From the NCBI GenBank assembly GCA_026182355.1, contig JAPFBL010000002.1, positions 1,488,001-1,552,000 on the forward strand: a stretch of 64,000 nt of DNA, written 5' to 3'. The position numbers and the translations under genes are program-made. The notes under the pieces were generated by a model. The model worked only from the letters and a program-made list of their open reading frames with translations. It did no database searches and was not told the DNA's origin. The stretch is from Hermatobates lingyangjiaoensis. Lineage: Eukaryota; Arthropoda; Insecta; Hemiptera; Hermatobatidae. Positions 22,906-34,694 of this stretch are shown here, one piece after another. Every line of letters begins with the position of its first letter. Positions within the stretch are counted from its first letter, which is position 1.

Positions 22906-24795
22906 GAAAAATGAGTGTGTTAGCATTGCTTGTTACCACGCTCCGGTCCAGAATCTTTGATGGATCAAGTTGTTATTTTACACAAAATTGGGCCTCATAG
23001 GGAAGAAGATTCCTATTGTTTGGGAAGAATTATGCATGACGGGAAAGTTACTTTTTTTTTGCCAAAAACAGTTTTTTAGAAAACATTTTTTTCTCCTAAA
23101 CTGATAACCCTAGATTTTTGAAATTTTGACATTATCTTTGAGGTTACAAATGCAAAAAACGAAAAATATATTCAGAATTTTAAAACAACGGAAAATATTT
23201 TTTTTCAATAAAATGTACAAATTTTGACTTGTAAATCAATCTCAAACCTTGTGAGAGCAATACAAGCCATACTGTTTGATGGGTCAAAATGAAACTATGC
23301 CTAAAAATAGAACATTATGTGGAGAATGAGTTGAGATATTTTTTTCAAAATTACATTCGCGAAAGGGGCGTTACAGTACGATTTCTGTTTTCAGAAAAAA
23401 TTTTTTGACGCTAAACGGCTCATTAAAAAATAATGAAAATTTGACCAAAAATGGAACAAAAAATTAGCAATTCATAAAAAAAAATCATGAAGTTTCAATT
23501 ACGGGAAAGAGCAATTACGCTATAAAAACTGTTTGTTTATCTTAGACTAAGAGATCACCTGCTATACTTGTCGAATTTTTTATATTTTTTTTCATTGTTT
23601 ACATTGACTTAGAAATTTTTTGAGCGAATCCACTGAGATAAAATTGATATTTATAAAGGAACAATTTAAATAGTTTATTGACTTTTATGAGATGTAAGAG
23701 GAATAATATTGTTACATGTAAAAAAATCACCGCCAATAAACATAAATAAATTACCTTTGTCTTCCATGGCATGATGGATTTGTCTCATAAAATGCTTTAA
23801 TAAATCTATATATTGCACTCTTGAGCAAAACTTAATATCAATACAATTACATTATCATTGCGAATGTAGTACCTTTCCATGCTATTTAAATGTGATGAAT
23901 GACTCTTTCCTCAAAAAAGAGGAGTTATGTTTGTTGAGAAATATCCTTTTTTTTTTACAATTCTAGTCTAATAGTTCATATTTATTATTTTCAAAAATTA
24001 GAAGCTCCCAACTATAAAAGATTTAAATTATATTGAATACGAGCTGGCTTTGACTTCGATTTGAGTATGTAAACTGGCTAATTACTAATATATTTTTTCT
24101 CAATATACATTCATAGCAAACTTATAACAGAGTACAGAGTATCAGAAAAAATTCTTATATATGTTATTTGACAAAGGGGAAGGAAAATGATCTTATTAAA
24201 TACTAAGAAGCCATAAAATTCCCAGTATAATAATTCTATAAAAAACCAAAAATGTAAAAGATGATTCAAAATTGAAATCTTTCGTTTAGAGATTAATAAA
24301 TGTAATTATCTTACATATTTAATTATAAATCATCTTAAAACAATATTTTTTCTTCGCTGTTTATGATGTTTTTCAGAGAAAATAAGGGTATTTTCCTGTT
24401 TTAAATTTAAAAATTTTAATTAATTTTCAATGTAGAAGGATGTCAAGTAAACGATGTAAGAAATCCACTGGCTATTTAAACAAAAGTCATGTTCTCTTGT
24501 AGGAGAATATTTCGTATCAAGAAATATTTACTTTGGTTTTTGAAAAATGTTATTACTGCTGTAGTTGTACTAATGAAATTATTTGTATCAGCTGTGGGAT
24601 GTACAAAAATAAGCTTATATATTGATAAGTCGATCAATCACTATATGTACTACCTCAGAAATGGAAGACTAATAAGCATATCCCATTTAAATGTTTACAT
24701 TATGCTTAGATGAGACATTTTATATTATATACCCAAGAGCATTGATATTAAGTTTACTTATAGTAATGTTGACTGCAGGCCACTCCAGATTTTTT
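22905..24795 (+). repeat. Repeat A, best uninterrupted copy
   Basis: This copy runs from the GAGTGTGTTAGCATTGCTTG block (22912) to the terminal GCAGGCCACTCCAGATTTTT (24775-24793) with no insertion, though the leftmost 130 bases are replaced by the TA tract. It contains the empty site for the Helitron between 23980 and 23981. The 74-codon frame at 24489-24713 shows no domain. It is a useful reference for the other copies. Confidence 0.65.
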
Positions 24796-24799
24796 TTTA

Positions 24800-26960
24800 A
24801 CTGTTTCAAGTTAAACTGTTTTCCCTTATCTTAGTCGGAAAAATTATTTTAACATCTTTGAATTTGCATTTCATGAGTCTGTATGACCTTTGTAAAATAA
24901 AAGCAATAAGTTTCTCAATTTCACTATTATTGAAGTGCACCTTAAACATATAGCATATATAAACCTCTTCATGAGAGGAGTTGTCTTTCAATCTTTCAGA
25001 CAATTTTGTCCTCAATAGTTAAAGCCTTACCCATTTCAAACTTTATGCACTTTAAGTGAAAAGTTTATAACTACAACTTGCACAAGTAATTAAATTCTTT
25101 AACCAAACCTAGACACTAGTAGTAATAGTAGTAGGACACAAACTTCTCCTTTTAAAATTTCTGCTCAGGGATACCATAGATAACATGAAGTTGGGCAGGA
25201 AATTCCCTTATAGTTATATACTTATCTACCAGTAAAATCAATTTCTTATAAAAAACTAGAATACCTGACTGCGTCATAGGATAAGCTTATCCAATTTTAA
25301 TGGTTGCACTGATTTTATTATTATAGCTCTTTCCGCATTTATATTTGCCTGTAGCGCAGCCATCATCTTGACCTGCTATTCCAGAACCTCAACTTAGAGA
25401 TTCTTATAATGAAATACTTTTTAAATAATTATCCTCATTTCCCTGGTGGATAGTTTTCACTTCACATTATCGCTGATACGGTGAAAGTAGATTTAATACC
25501 TCCTTACTATGCGCGGAAGTTCTCATGAATAATGAACATTTTTGTACCTACATACAGTTCATTTTTAATATATCCAGATGTAATATTATTTCTAATTTAA
25601 AATTATATTTAAAGGTCATTCAACTAAATATTTATTAAAAATCCTTTTTCTTAAATTTTGCCTCTATCACTGGTATCTTTTTTTTTTTTTATAAAAAAGG
25701 TAGATAAATTTGTCAATTAATCGCAAAAGTAGTTATTAATACCTTTTTTATTTCTTGTAGAAATCTTAGAATTAAACTTTTTCTGTGAATCCTAATATTA
25801 TAAGATTCTCAATAAAAAGAGACATTTTGAAATTTACTACATGCACACAAAAGCTGTTAAAACAGTATTGCTGTCAAAAGAAATCAGGGGCGTTTTATTG
25901 TTATAAAATGTAAGCCGTTTTGTTATAAAAATATTTCATCCAGAATAAGATTTTATGACAATAATTTTAATTTAAAACAATTTAGAAATTGATGGAGGAC
26001 GAAGAAGTTATTTAAGGAATTAGAGAGAGTGTGAGGAGTGGCACGTGTAGAGCTTACCGAGAGAGCTTTTGTAGAGACTAATAAGGAGCGTAATGGCACC
26101 GGGTGTCGACAATTGCTTGACTCTCCATGACGTCATTAGCAGCCTAATGAGTTAGAAGCAAGTCGTCACTGGCTTCTTCAGAAGTCAAAATATCAAAAAA
26201 GTAAACTAACAAACTATGAATGCCTCAAGTGTTACTTTTAAGATGCAACAATCTGAATTAAACATAACTTGCAACTTTTATAACAAAGTTATAAACATAG
26301 TTTATGGCATCTGTTAAGAAAACAGGAAATAAAAAAACCCAGTGTGTATGCTTCCAAATTTGAGAGTTAGTTATGAAAATTATTAATGTAAAAACAAGAG
26401 TAGAAACTTTGTAGTTCACTGAAAAAGTGTTAGGGCATATCCTCTTCAAAAAACCTTGAGAAATATCCAGGGAATTCTTACGAAAAATTATTTTAAAAAA
26501 ATGAGAATTCTTAAACAAAATATTATGGGAGACTTAAAACTCAACATTGCTAAGTAGTAAACCTGAAATTGTTTAACTTTGCATAATCGAACATTATCTG
26601 TTCAGAAGCGATAATTAAGTTCTTCGAAGATATTATTGTCAGCAGTACTGTGTTTTCTGTGGATAGACAGTTTTGAAGTTCCCCATAAGTTATGCCAAAA
26701 GTCTAAATACGCATAATGACAATATCATCAAGTAGAGTGTCATTTGTCAATTTCTAAACATGGATGAAGTAGGTGAAGTAGTGCGTTTGTAGTGTTAGTG
26801 GTATTCTTTTTATTTTATTCTATCTAAAGGATCTCAAGTAACACGTCTGACAGGTGGAGTAATTATTTAGTGCTTGTAACTTTAGAACTAAGTTTATTTT
26901 GTAACAACAGGACAGCATGATATAACAAAGATTAACAAAAATGATTAACAAAGCTCTAGC
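24800..26960. other. AT-rich stretch with one GC-richer island
   Basis: No gene is recognised. The island at 26000-26175 includes TGACGTCATTAGCAGCC followed by TAATGAG and a CACCGGGTGTCGAC segment, a composition and site content seen in conserved regulatory DNA. Nothing in the sequence itself proves this. Confidence 0.35.
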
Positions 26961-26964
26961 ATGC

Positions 26965-27790
26965 TATAAAATTTCCAGTATAATAATTTGATAAAAGACC
27001 AAAAATGTAGATCATTATTCAGAATTAAAAAAAAAAATCATTTAAAAATAATAAATGAAATTATCCTACTTGTAGGGTAAAAAGTTAATGAAATGGTCTC
27101 CACATATAAAAAAATTTAATGCTATAAACAACGCGTTTCAAACACGTAGTGTTCTTCCTCAGGCTACGCGTTCGAAACGCGTTGTTTATACCATTAAATT
27201 TTTATATGTGGAGGCCATTTCATTAACTTTTTACCCTACAATGAGTAAATACCACACAGTAAGTGATTGCACTACGTTAGAAATTATCCTACATCTTAAA
27301 TTAAAAATTATCTGACAACGACATTTTTTTTACATGTTTTAACATTTCAGGCAAAAACCTTGTAATTTTTTAAAATACTTAAAATATTTTTAAGTTCTAA
27401 ATGGAAAATTTGTTTTAAGTATTAAATGTAGACGGAGGTTAGATAAACTATGTAAGAGATTCACGGGCTATTGGAGTAAAAGCCATACTCTCTTGTAGGA
27501 AATTATTTCGTTTAAGCAAATTTTCACTTTGACTTTTCATAATGTTATTACTGCTGTAGTTATACTAATGATTGTATATCCATTAATTGTGTGACATACA
27601 AAAAAGGCTATCTATTGATAAGTGGATCAATCACTATCTGTACTACCTCAGGAATGAAAGAGTAATAAACATCTCCCATTTAGACGATTATATTGTGCTT
27701 AAATGAGACATTATATATTATATACCCAAGAAATTATATAGTAAGTTTACTTATAGTAAAGTTGAGTGTAGACCACTCCAGATGTTTTGT
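26965..27790 (+). repeat. Repeat A right half, with a fold-back insertion
   Basis: The repeat runs from ATGCTATAAAATTTCCAGT (26974) to the terminal GAGTGTAGACCACTCCAGAT (27762-27781). It is interrupted at 27070-27279 by a hairpin element. The 13 bases GAAATTATCCTAC occur at both edges (27057-27069 and 27280-27292) and only once in uninterrupted relatives. Confidence 0.65.
27070..27279. mobile_element. 210-bp fold-back element with 13-bp target duplication
   Basis: Two arms of about 65 bases (27072-27139 and 27173-27240) are inverted copies with few mismatches. On the minus strand the loop side carries CTGAGGA (27162-27156), a 5-bp stem (AACAC...GTGTT) and GAAAC (27139-27135), a hammerhead-like core. 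A 39-base non-repeated tail (27241-27279) lies at the right. The 13-bp duplication of variable-length type fits target-primed reverse transcription better than a cut-and-paste transposase. A Penelope-like terminal-repeat derivative or another small ribozyme retroelement is my preferred reading. Confidence 0.6.
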
Positions 27791-27944
27791 TGTTTTTTTT
27801 ATTTAACTGCCGTTATGAATTAGATATATTCATTAGCTCCAGCCATTTCTGTAGAAATGGTTGAACATTGACCTTCCTGGTTCAATAGCTCAATGATATC
27901 ATGTACATTGGTTTATTCAAACAATTAAATTCTTTAAGAATGTT

Positions 27945-29330
27945 TTTAATTTTGAATTATTTTTACATTTACATGTTTTATAAAATTATTATACTTGGAA
28001 TTTTATGACATGCTTGTGTTTATTATAAAATCTCTTTTTTCCCTTTATCAAAAATCATAAAAATCCAATATACCTGCATGCTGCACTCTGTTATAAGGTT
28101 TCTGTAAATATATATTGACTAAAAAAAATATCAGTAATTAGCCAGTTTTTCATACCCAAATCAAGTTGAAGACCTGATTTTAGTATGTATAGTTTAAAAC
28201 TTTTATGGCTGAAAGTTTGAAATTTTTAGAAATTATAAATATAAACTATTAGACTAGAAAAACAAAAAAAAACTAGATATATATCAATAGCATAGTAGCT
28301 CTTCCATAGAACGAAAAAGAGTCCATTTCACATACTTCAATATTACCCAAAGATAATATGATTCATAAACATAAGAAAATCGATATCTGCTATAAAGTTT
28401 TGTTGAATTGTGCAACATACAGATTGATTAGAGCATTTTGTTAGACAAATCCATCATACCATGGAAAGTATCAGAAAGTGGGGAAAGTGCCTTTTTACAT
28501 GAAAGAATATTATTTTTCTCACATCTCATATAAGTCATTAAATCATTTCAATTTTTGTCATTAAACAATTAACAACAATCTTATTTCAGTCAATTTTCTT
28601 AAAAAAATTCTAAATCAATGAAAACAATGTAAATAAATGTAAACAAATCCGACAAGTTTTGATCAATTTTTTGCCAAAATTTCATTGTTTTTTATTAAAC
28701 CATTTGGTGTAAAAAAATTCTGAAAACAAAAACTTTGTATATCACTTGATTGGCTAATGTAATTTTGAAAAAAAAAATAACTCATCTCATCCCCTCATAC
28801 AATGCTGTATTTTTAAGTCCAGTTTCATTTCGATCCGTTTAACCATATAGCTTCATCATTCTCATAAGCTTTCAGATTGATTGATAAGTCGAAATGTTTA
28901 CATCTTATTCATAAAGAAATATTTCCCGTTGTTTTAAAAATCTGAGAATTTTTTCAGTACTTTACTTATTAATTTTGTAGCCTCAAATTTATGCCGAAAT
29001 TTTAAGATTCTAAAATTAGTGGTATAGGAAAAAAAATGTTCTTTGGAAACCAATTTTGGTCAAAGAAGTGACTTTCCTTTTCTTTGGTCAAAGCACATGT
29101 ACACTATGAGGCAATTTTTTTTTGGAAAAATATCAATTTGTCCATCAAAGATTCCGGACGGTTTTGTCTAAAAAACACTTTTGGATTACACACTCACCCA
29201 TACACACAGGCATCATCGAAAAAACGTCATAAAAGTCTTTGGCACCTCAAAAAATGTAATTCCGTCAAAATATTGAGATCGAATTTTGTCACGTTCACTA
29301 TACTTTATTGTAGTAAAGTAAAAAAAAACT
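27945..29330 (-). repeat. Repeat A copy, inverted
   Basis: On the minus strand it runs from the left terminal block (TTTACTTTACTACAATAAAG from about 29330) through the TGATGGACAAATTG and CATTTGGTG blocks to about 27945. With the plus copy ending at 27790 it forms an inverted pair with a 150-base spacer. The middle is partly rearranged, and frames crossing it are not coding. Confidence 0.55.
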
Positions 29331-29334
29331 CTTT

Positions 29335-32235
29335 TCATAATATGTGTGAGGTAAAAATTTGTAAGTCATTCAATTTTCGTTTAAACTCTCGAAGTGCTAA
29401 ACAATTTTAAATAAATTACTTTTTACATATTTTTTATTATTGATTTTCAGTACTGTTATTTATGGAATTACAATTTTTATTCGTGATCCAGTAATCCATA
29501 GTTGATTTATTTAACTGAAGTTGATATAACATTTACTAATAAGAAGAGAAAAATAAATATACGTATTAAACCAGGTAACATTTTTAACCATATTAAATTA
29601 CCTGAAACTTTAAAAACGTGTCTAAGCACACTATTGTTAATAGTAGATAATGTTATAATTCCCTACATTATAATTACTCGTTGTTATAATTAAACTGTGC
29701 TAAAAGGTTTAAAAATATCTCAAAGATTATGTACTAATAGAAATAAGGAAATATTAAAATGCTAATAAAGAATCCTGGTGGTCTGAAGAGGATACCAAAT
29801 CATCAGATTTATAGTATCAGAGACATGAAACAATATTTGCAGTAATCAATTAGATCAATTTAAAGCATCTAATTCAATGAGAGATTTCATTTGCAAATAG
29901 TCTCAATAGTCTCCCACTCATTGCAATTGATGCTTTGCCCGTGAACAGGATATATATTAATACCTTACTTCCCTCCATCCCACTCAACTGCGTCAAATTT
30001 TGGTTCTACTTTTACAGTTAATTCTACTTTAACAAGATCATTATATCTGACATTACGTCACTCAGTAATACTACGTACGTCATAATAAAAGGATCTGATA
30101 TAAATAAGTTCCTTAAAAGTATCTAGCTCAACTCAACTCAACATTTATTTTACTTAATTCATTTTCCCTTACCTGTTAAATAATTTAATTGTATTTGTTT
30201 TATAATTTCAATTATTTTAAGTGGCTGATTTATCTAGAAGTACCATTTTATGGTATTCTTCTTTTTAATATTTAGTTCTTTTCCTTCGAGAAGGTGTGGA
30301 TTATATACATTCATAGGATATATACATAATGGAATTATATACATAATATAGAATATATTATATAATTCATATGTTATACTTCTTGTAGATTTAAACAAAT
30401 TATGTGTTTGTTAAATTTTTTTTATTAAATTATTAAAAATTAAAAGCTATCAAGATTCCTAATTAATTTTGATTAGGTTGTTAAACGAACTAAATATTTA
30501 AAGCACAAGTTTGGTTAATAGTAGTTATTTTTATTTGTTTACCTGAACCAAATACAGACAGAGTAGAACGAAAAATAGTAGCTATTTACATAGTTAATTA
30601 TAATGAATGTTTGTAACAAACAAATAAGTTTTATTCAGATATAAAATGTTCATTATTTAGCTATATAGAAATATTTATCACAATTAACTTGAGATTACAA
30701 AGACTTCAGTCTTAAAGTAAAATAAATACCTGAATTTGTTGTTCTTTTAATAGTCTGGAAACATATTTTTATATTTTTTAATTAATAATGGTATATTATT
30801 TTTAATATATTAACTAATTCAATTAATTAATTTAAGTAGAAGATAAAGCTTGAAGGTCATTTAACAGTGAGCTTGTCTCAATTGTAGACTGACTTGTCGG
30901 GTCAATTTTTTCTTCAAATGTTGGTAACAAAATAAGTTCTTTCTAAATCTATATAGTTTGTTTTGGAAATACTTTAGATAAGGGTCTGATTATTAATTAT
31001 TATAATAAAGCAAAACAAGTAACTGTGCTATTGCTGTATTTTATAGTAAATCATGTTACATGATTTAGGGCACCGTATGTAATATTAAAATAAAAAATTA
31101 TTTAAATAAAATAAAAGTAAGATGTAATTGAATTAGAAACTAAAATTGAAGCCTTATCATCTTGATGAATTTACGGATGTGGAAATGGACTGAACCAATG
31201 TAGATCGTTAGGAGTGAGAGTCAAAAAGATAATAGTGGGATCTTCAAAACAAGCAGACAATGCACAAGACAGTACAGATTTAAAAAAAAAACAAGCCGAT
31301 ATCAACAACTATTATTTTTCATTGTGAAGAGAAAGCTGCAAGTAGCTGAATAGCTACTTTTTTTTGGCATTGTCAATATATAAGGTTGTTAATAATAATA
31401 TTTTGCAAATATCATTATTGTTATAAAATTTTACGAATATTGAAAAGAAGATTATAAGTGTTGAAGTAATTTAAGAGACATATGGCAAGCTAAGGCCGTT
31501 GCATTTATGATGTTCCCCGCAGACGAGTTGCAGAGGGTCACAGATAACCTCTAGATATACTCTCACACGAGCGGAAGTTGTCGACATGGGATGCCAAACG
31601 CCATACTGAATTTCACAAACAATTAACTTTTTTTTTTTTTTTTTTTTAAAAGTTGATTCAAATTGTAAACTTGTTGTGCCCTATACTATTTGATTTGAAC
31701 AAATTTCAGTTATCTAATATAATTTGTGGCAGTAACTTTTAACAAACTCTTCCAAGGGTTCAAATATAGCATGTAATAATATATATTCTAAAAGTACATG
31801 AACCAGAAAATGTAGGTTTCATTTGAGTAATACACGTGTGCGTTGCATAATTACATAGTAGGCCTTGTTCTAATGTCTGAATCATTGTGCACTATTTTCG
31901 ATCAGTTGAAAGGGTCATAGCCTCAGTTTTTTAACTACTAATCAAACGAATAAGTAACTTCTCGTATCTCGGGCTCAATTGGAATAGTTTTCAGATCGTT
32001 TAATTGCTTAAAATTATAAATGATAAGGTATAACAAATTGAAAGTGAAATATTCAGATTAAAATATTTTACAAAAAAACGACTTTAGAAAAAGTCTGTAA
32101 ACACTTAATAGTAACCTGACCCCAGATAATATTAAAGGATACTATTATCAATTGGTGTTAATTCCAAAATATTTTAAAATTATGGAACTGCCATACCATG
32201 AGAAATAATTGAAGATTCTCTCGGTTATTCTAGGC
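29335..32235. other. AT-rich stretch with no recognisable gene
   Basis: No protein domain or known repeat is seen. A poly(T) run lies at 31628-31647. GC-richer patches lie at 29915-30105 (with TTACGTCACT and TACGTACGTCA sites) and 31485-31605. Neither holds a convincing frame. Confidence 0.4.
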
Positions 32236-32239
32236 TAAG

Positions 32240-32566
32240 AGGGCCAGGTTAGCCCTGTGTCAGTAGATAGGACACCTACCCTCTGGTCTGGTAGATACGG
32301 AGTTTAATACCCACAGTATTTCGATTTATTCACGCGGGGGCGAACAAATGTTAGTACCTCATCCCTCATAGAGGATGTTAAGTCGTTAGTTCCAAGCATA
32401 CACGATGTCAAGCACTTGTTAAAGATCCCTACTCTAAATACACTTGAGTAAGACATAATTTAGGACTCTCAATGTAGAATGTTCATTGTTGTGGTTATCA
32501 CAAATGGCCAATATTCCGCCTATGTGTGTTCCCTTCTGGGACTGCTACCACATCCTAACCTAACCT
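32240..32566 (+). mobile_element. tRNA-derived SINE
   Basis: A Pol III box A-like segment (AGCCCTGTGTCAGTAGATAGG, 32251-32271, one base longer than quoted limits if flanks are added) is followed about 28 bases later by a box B-like GGAGTTTAATACCC (32299-32312), close to the tRNA consensus GGTTCGANNCC. A non-tRNA body follows and the element ends in ACATCCTAACCTAACCTTG. The same 3' part occurs reversed at 36667-36800, showing that it is a dispersed repeat. The parent tRNA is not identifiable by eye. Confidence 0.6.
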
Positions 32567-32771
32567 TGTCCATAACTTCATCATTTCTATAATTTAATTT
32601 TTTACAACTTTGGCCAAAAAATATCGGAGACTTTAAAAATTTCAAAACCTTTAAAGATGATAAAATTAGTGCTTACTATTTGTTTACGTTTTTTTCATTC
32701 ACCTGTCAGTAATGGAGGTGTTCTTACCGATCAAGTAATTTTATTTATTTTCAGTTTTAAAGCTGGTAATA

Positions 32772-32949
32772 ATTCATTAGTTTGAGTTTTATACCTTTTG
32801 TAAAACTGAAAATTGTAAGTAAATTAATTATTAGTAATAGTTTACAGAACACACACTTACATTCATTAGTTTGAGTTTTATACCTTTTGTAAAACTGAAA
32901 ATTGTAAGTAAATTAATTATTAGTAATAGTTTACAGAACACACACTTAC
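32772..32949. repeat. perfect 89-bp tandem duplication
   Basis: Copies at 32772-32860 and 32861-32949 are identical over all 89 bases. The unit contains TTTTATACCTTTTGTAAAAC and ends in ACACACACTTAC. It matches nothing else in the window. It is either a very recent duplication or an assembly artefact. Confidence 0.9.
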
Positions 32950-33387
32950 ATGCTTTCACCTTTATTGCTGTTCTGAGGGCTTCGGTTCATTTGCAATTTG
33001 GCATCGCTGTAGTTATGGGCAATTCAAATTGCAGAATAGAATCTTAATAGTAAATATTAAGAAATTTTCTTTTTATAAATTTATGCATATACCATTAAGT
33101 CATAAATTCCATTTTATATATTGGTAAGAATTAAATTCGTTTTTACTTGGTAGCATAATTTTTACTAAGTGTGATTTAAAATTTAGCTAAGATACGCTAC
33201 AATTTAGAAATAAAACAAGTATTTCAATATTTTAAACAGAAATGCCTGTCAAATTAATTATTATTATTTCCTTTTTAAATCTTATAAATCTAAGAGGTTG
33301 CTTTTCAATCATAGGATACAAAGGAATTCCTAAAGCATATCCATTCATGTTAATAAATAGTTGAAATACCTGTCAAGTATATTCACA

Positions 33388-34690
33388 TCTATATAAATAA
33401 AAGAAAGCTTTTGTCTGTACATTGCTTAGAACTGACACATTTCAAATTTTCTTTACGTTTCATACATTAGAAAAACCGAATCCACCCTTAGAAAAATTTC
33501 TAAGTCGGTTTGAAAAGTAAACTCAGTCACCATAAGACATATCAAGCTGAAACATTGACAGTAGATTTGTGTATATCTAACTTAAAATATAAGCTATAAA
33601 TTGACTGGAAGTTCAACGTAGAAGCGGAGTTATGGACTTTTAAATCACAAAGTTTTGTCACAAGTAAACTCAGACTTCATGAAACATAACAAGCTGACTA
33701 ACAGACATTTGTATGTCTAACTTAAAATGTAAGCTTTGAATGGATTGAAAATTCAAAGTAGAAGCGAAGTTATGGACTTTTAAGTTCTTTTTGGCAACTT
33801 CACAGATATTTGTATTTTGAAAATATACAGGTGTAGCAAGTAGGTATTGTTAACTAATTTCAATTTCATTTGCATTTAAACTCACAGTAGCAGATAATTG
33901 GCAAGGTGTTTCCCAAGGTTCAAAATCTGGCATTTATTCAGAAAACTGGTTTTGTGAATAAGCAATTCTCAACCCTTACTAATGGACAGATAGGAAAAAT
34001 CAACTAACATGTTATATCAAGCCGAGGAAAGAACTTACAAGACAGTAAAGAGAGTGATTAGAAATGAGGAAGCAGTTAATAATCCAACTGAATTTCTTGA
34101 CTCCGTGACTACCCCTGAACTGCCTGCTTATGAGTGCAAACTTAAAGTAGGAGCACCAAGCATGCTGCAATTTAGTAGCAGTAAAAAATTTTATGTTACG
34201 AAACTTGAATGGTCCAAAAATGTGCAACGGGACACGGCTCTCAGTTCGTGCTCTCCACAGATATGCCATAGTGGTAGACATCATTACTGGGTGAGGTACT
34301 GGGGAGTCTGTGTTTATACCACGCTTATCATTCATTCCGAGCTACTATCCGTTTCCATTCAAACGATTGCAATGTCCCGTCAGTGTAAGTTTCTCAATGA
34401 TTGTAACTAAGTCGCAAGAGGAAACTCTATCTACCGCAGGAATTTAAGTGGGTGAGACCAAGTTTTTCTCACATGGTCAACTGTAGTTTGCTTGACCAAC
34501 AATCAGGGGTTCCAACTCTTTGTTGTTCCAGGAACCTGAAGGACAGGCAGCTAATGTGGTGTATACAGAAGCATTTGCTTAACACTGTACTAATAATGAT
34601 ATTTTCTACTATTGTATAATTTTTAAAGATATTTTGGAATATCATTATGTATCATCCCCGAATTTTTTATAAGTGTCCGTCAAAGAAAAT
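33388..34690 (+). mobile_element. Helitron with decayed 3' end
   Basis: It starts TCTATATAAATAAAAG at 33388 after a host A, the same 5' end as the Helitron at 16288-18411. The following GTCTGTACATTGCTTAGAAC block is shared as well. The helicase remnant sits in the right half. At the right, TGTCCGTCAAAGA (34675-34687) is the first half of the terminal hairpin, but the second half and the CTAG end are missing, so the 3' end is truncated or mutated. Confidence 0.65.
34009..34410 (+). pseudogene. Helitron helicase C-terminal remnant
   Basis: A 133-codon open frame contains NPTEFLDSVTTPELPAYECK followed by LKVGAPSMLQ, the segment of Pif1-like Helitron helicases that precedes the final loop and motif VI. 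The conserved arginine/asparagine block after LKVGAPxML is replaced by FSSSKKF. The frame stops before the last motif, which is present only as a degraded version around 34400-34430. There is no Rep domain, and the ATPase Walker motifs are absent upstream. The family's full proteins exceed a thousand residues, so this is only a relic. Confidence 0.6.
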
Positions 34691-34694
34691 TAAT

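Noticed and set aside
22644..22939. 85- and 68-codon frames rich in Tyr-Ile
   Set aside because: They are products of the (TA)n microsatellite.
32251..32312. Functional tRNA gene
   Set aside because: Box A and box B-like segments are present, but no cloverleaf with acceptor and anticodon stems can be drawn; it fits a SINE head.
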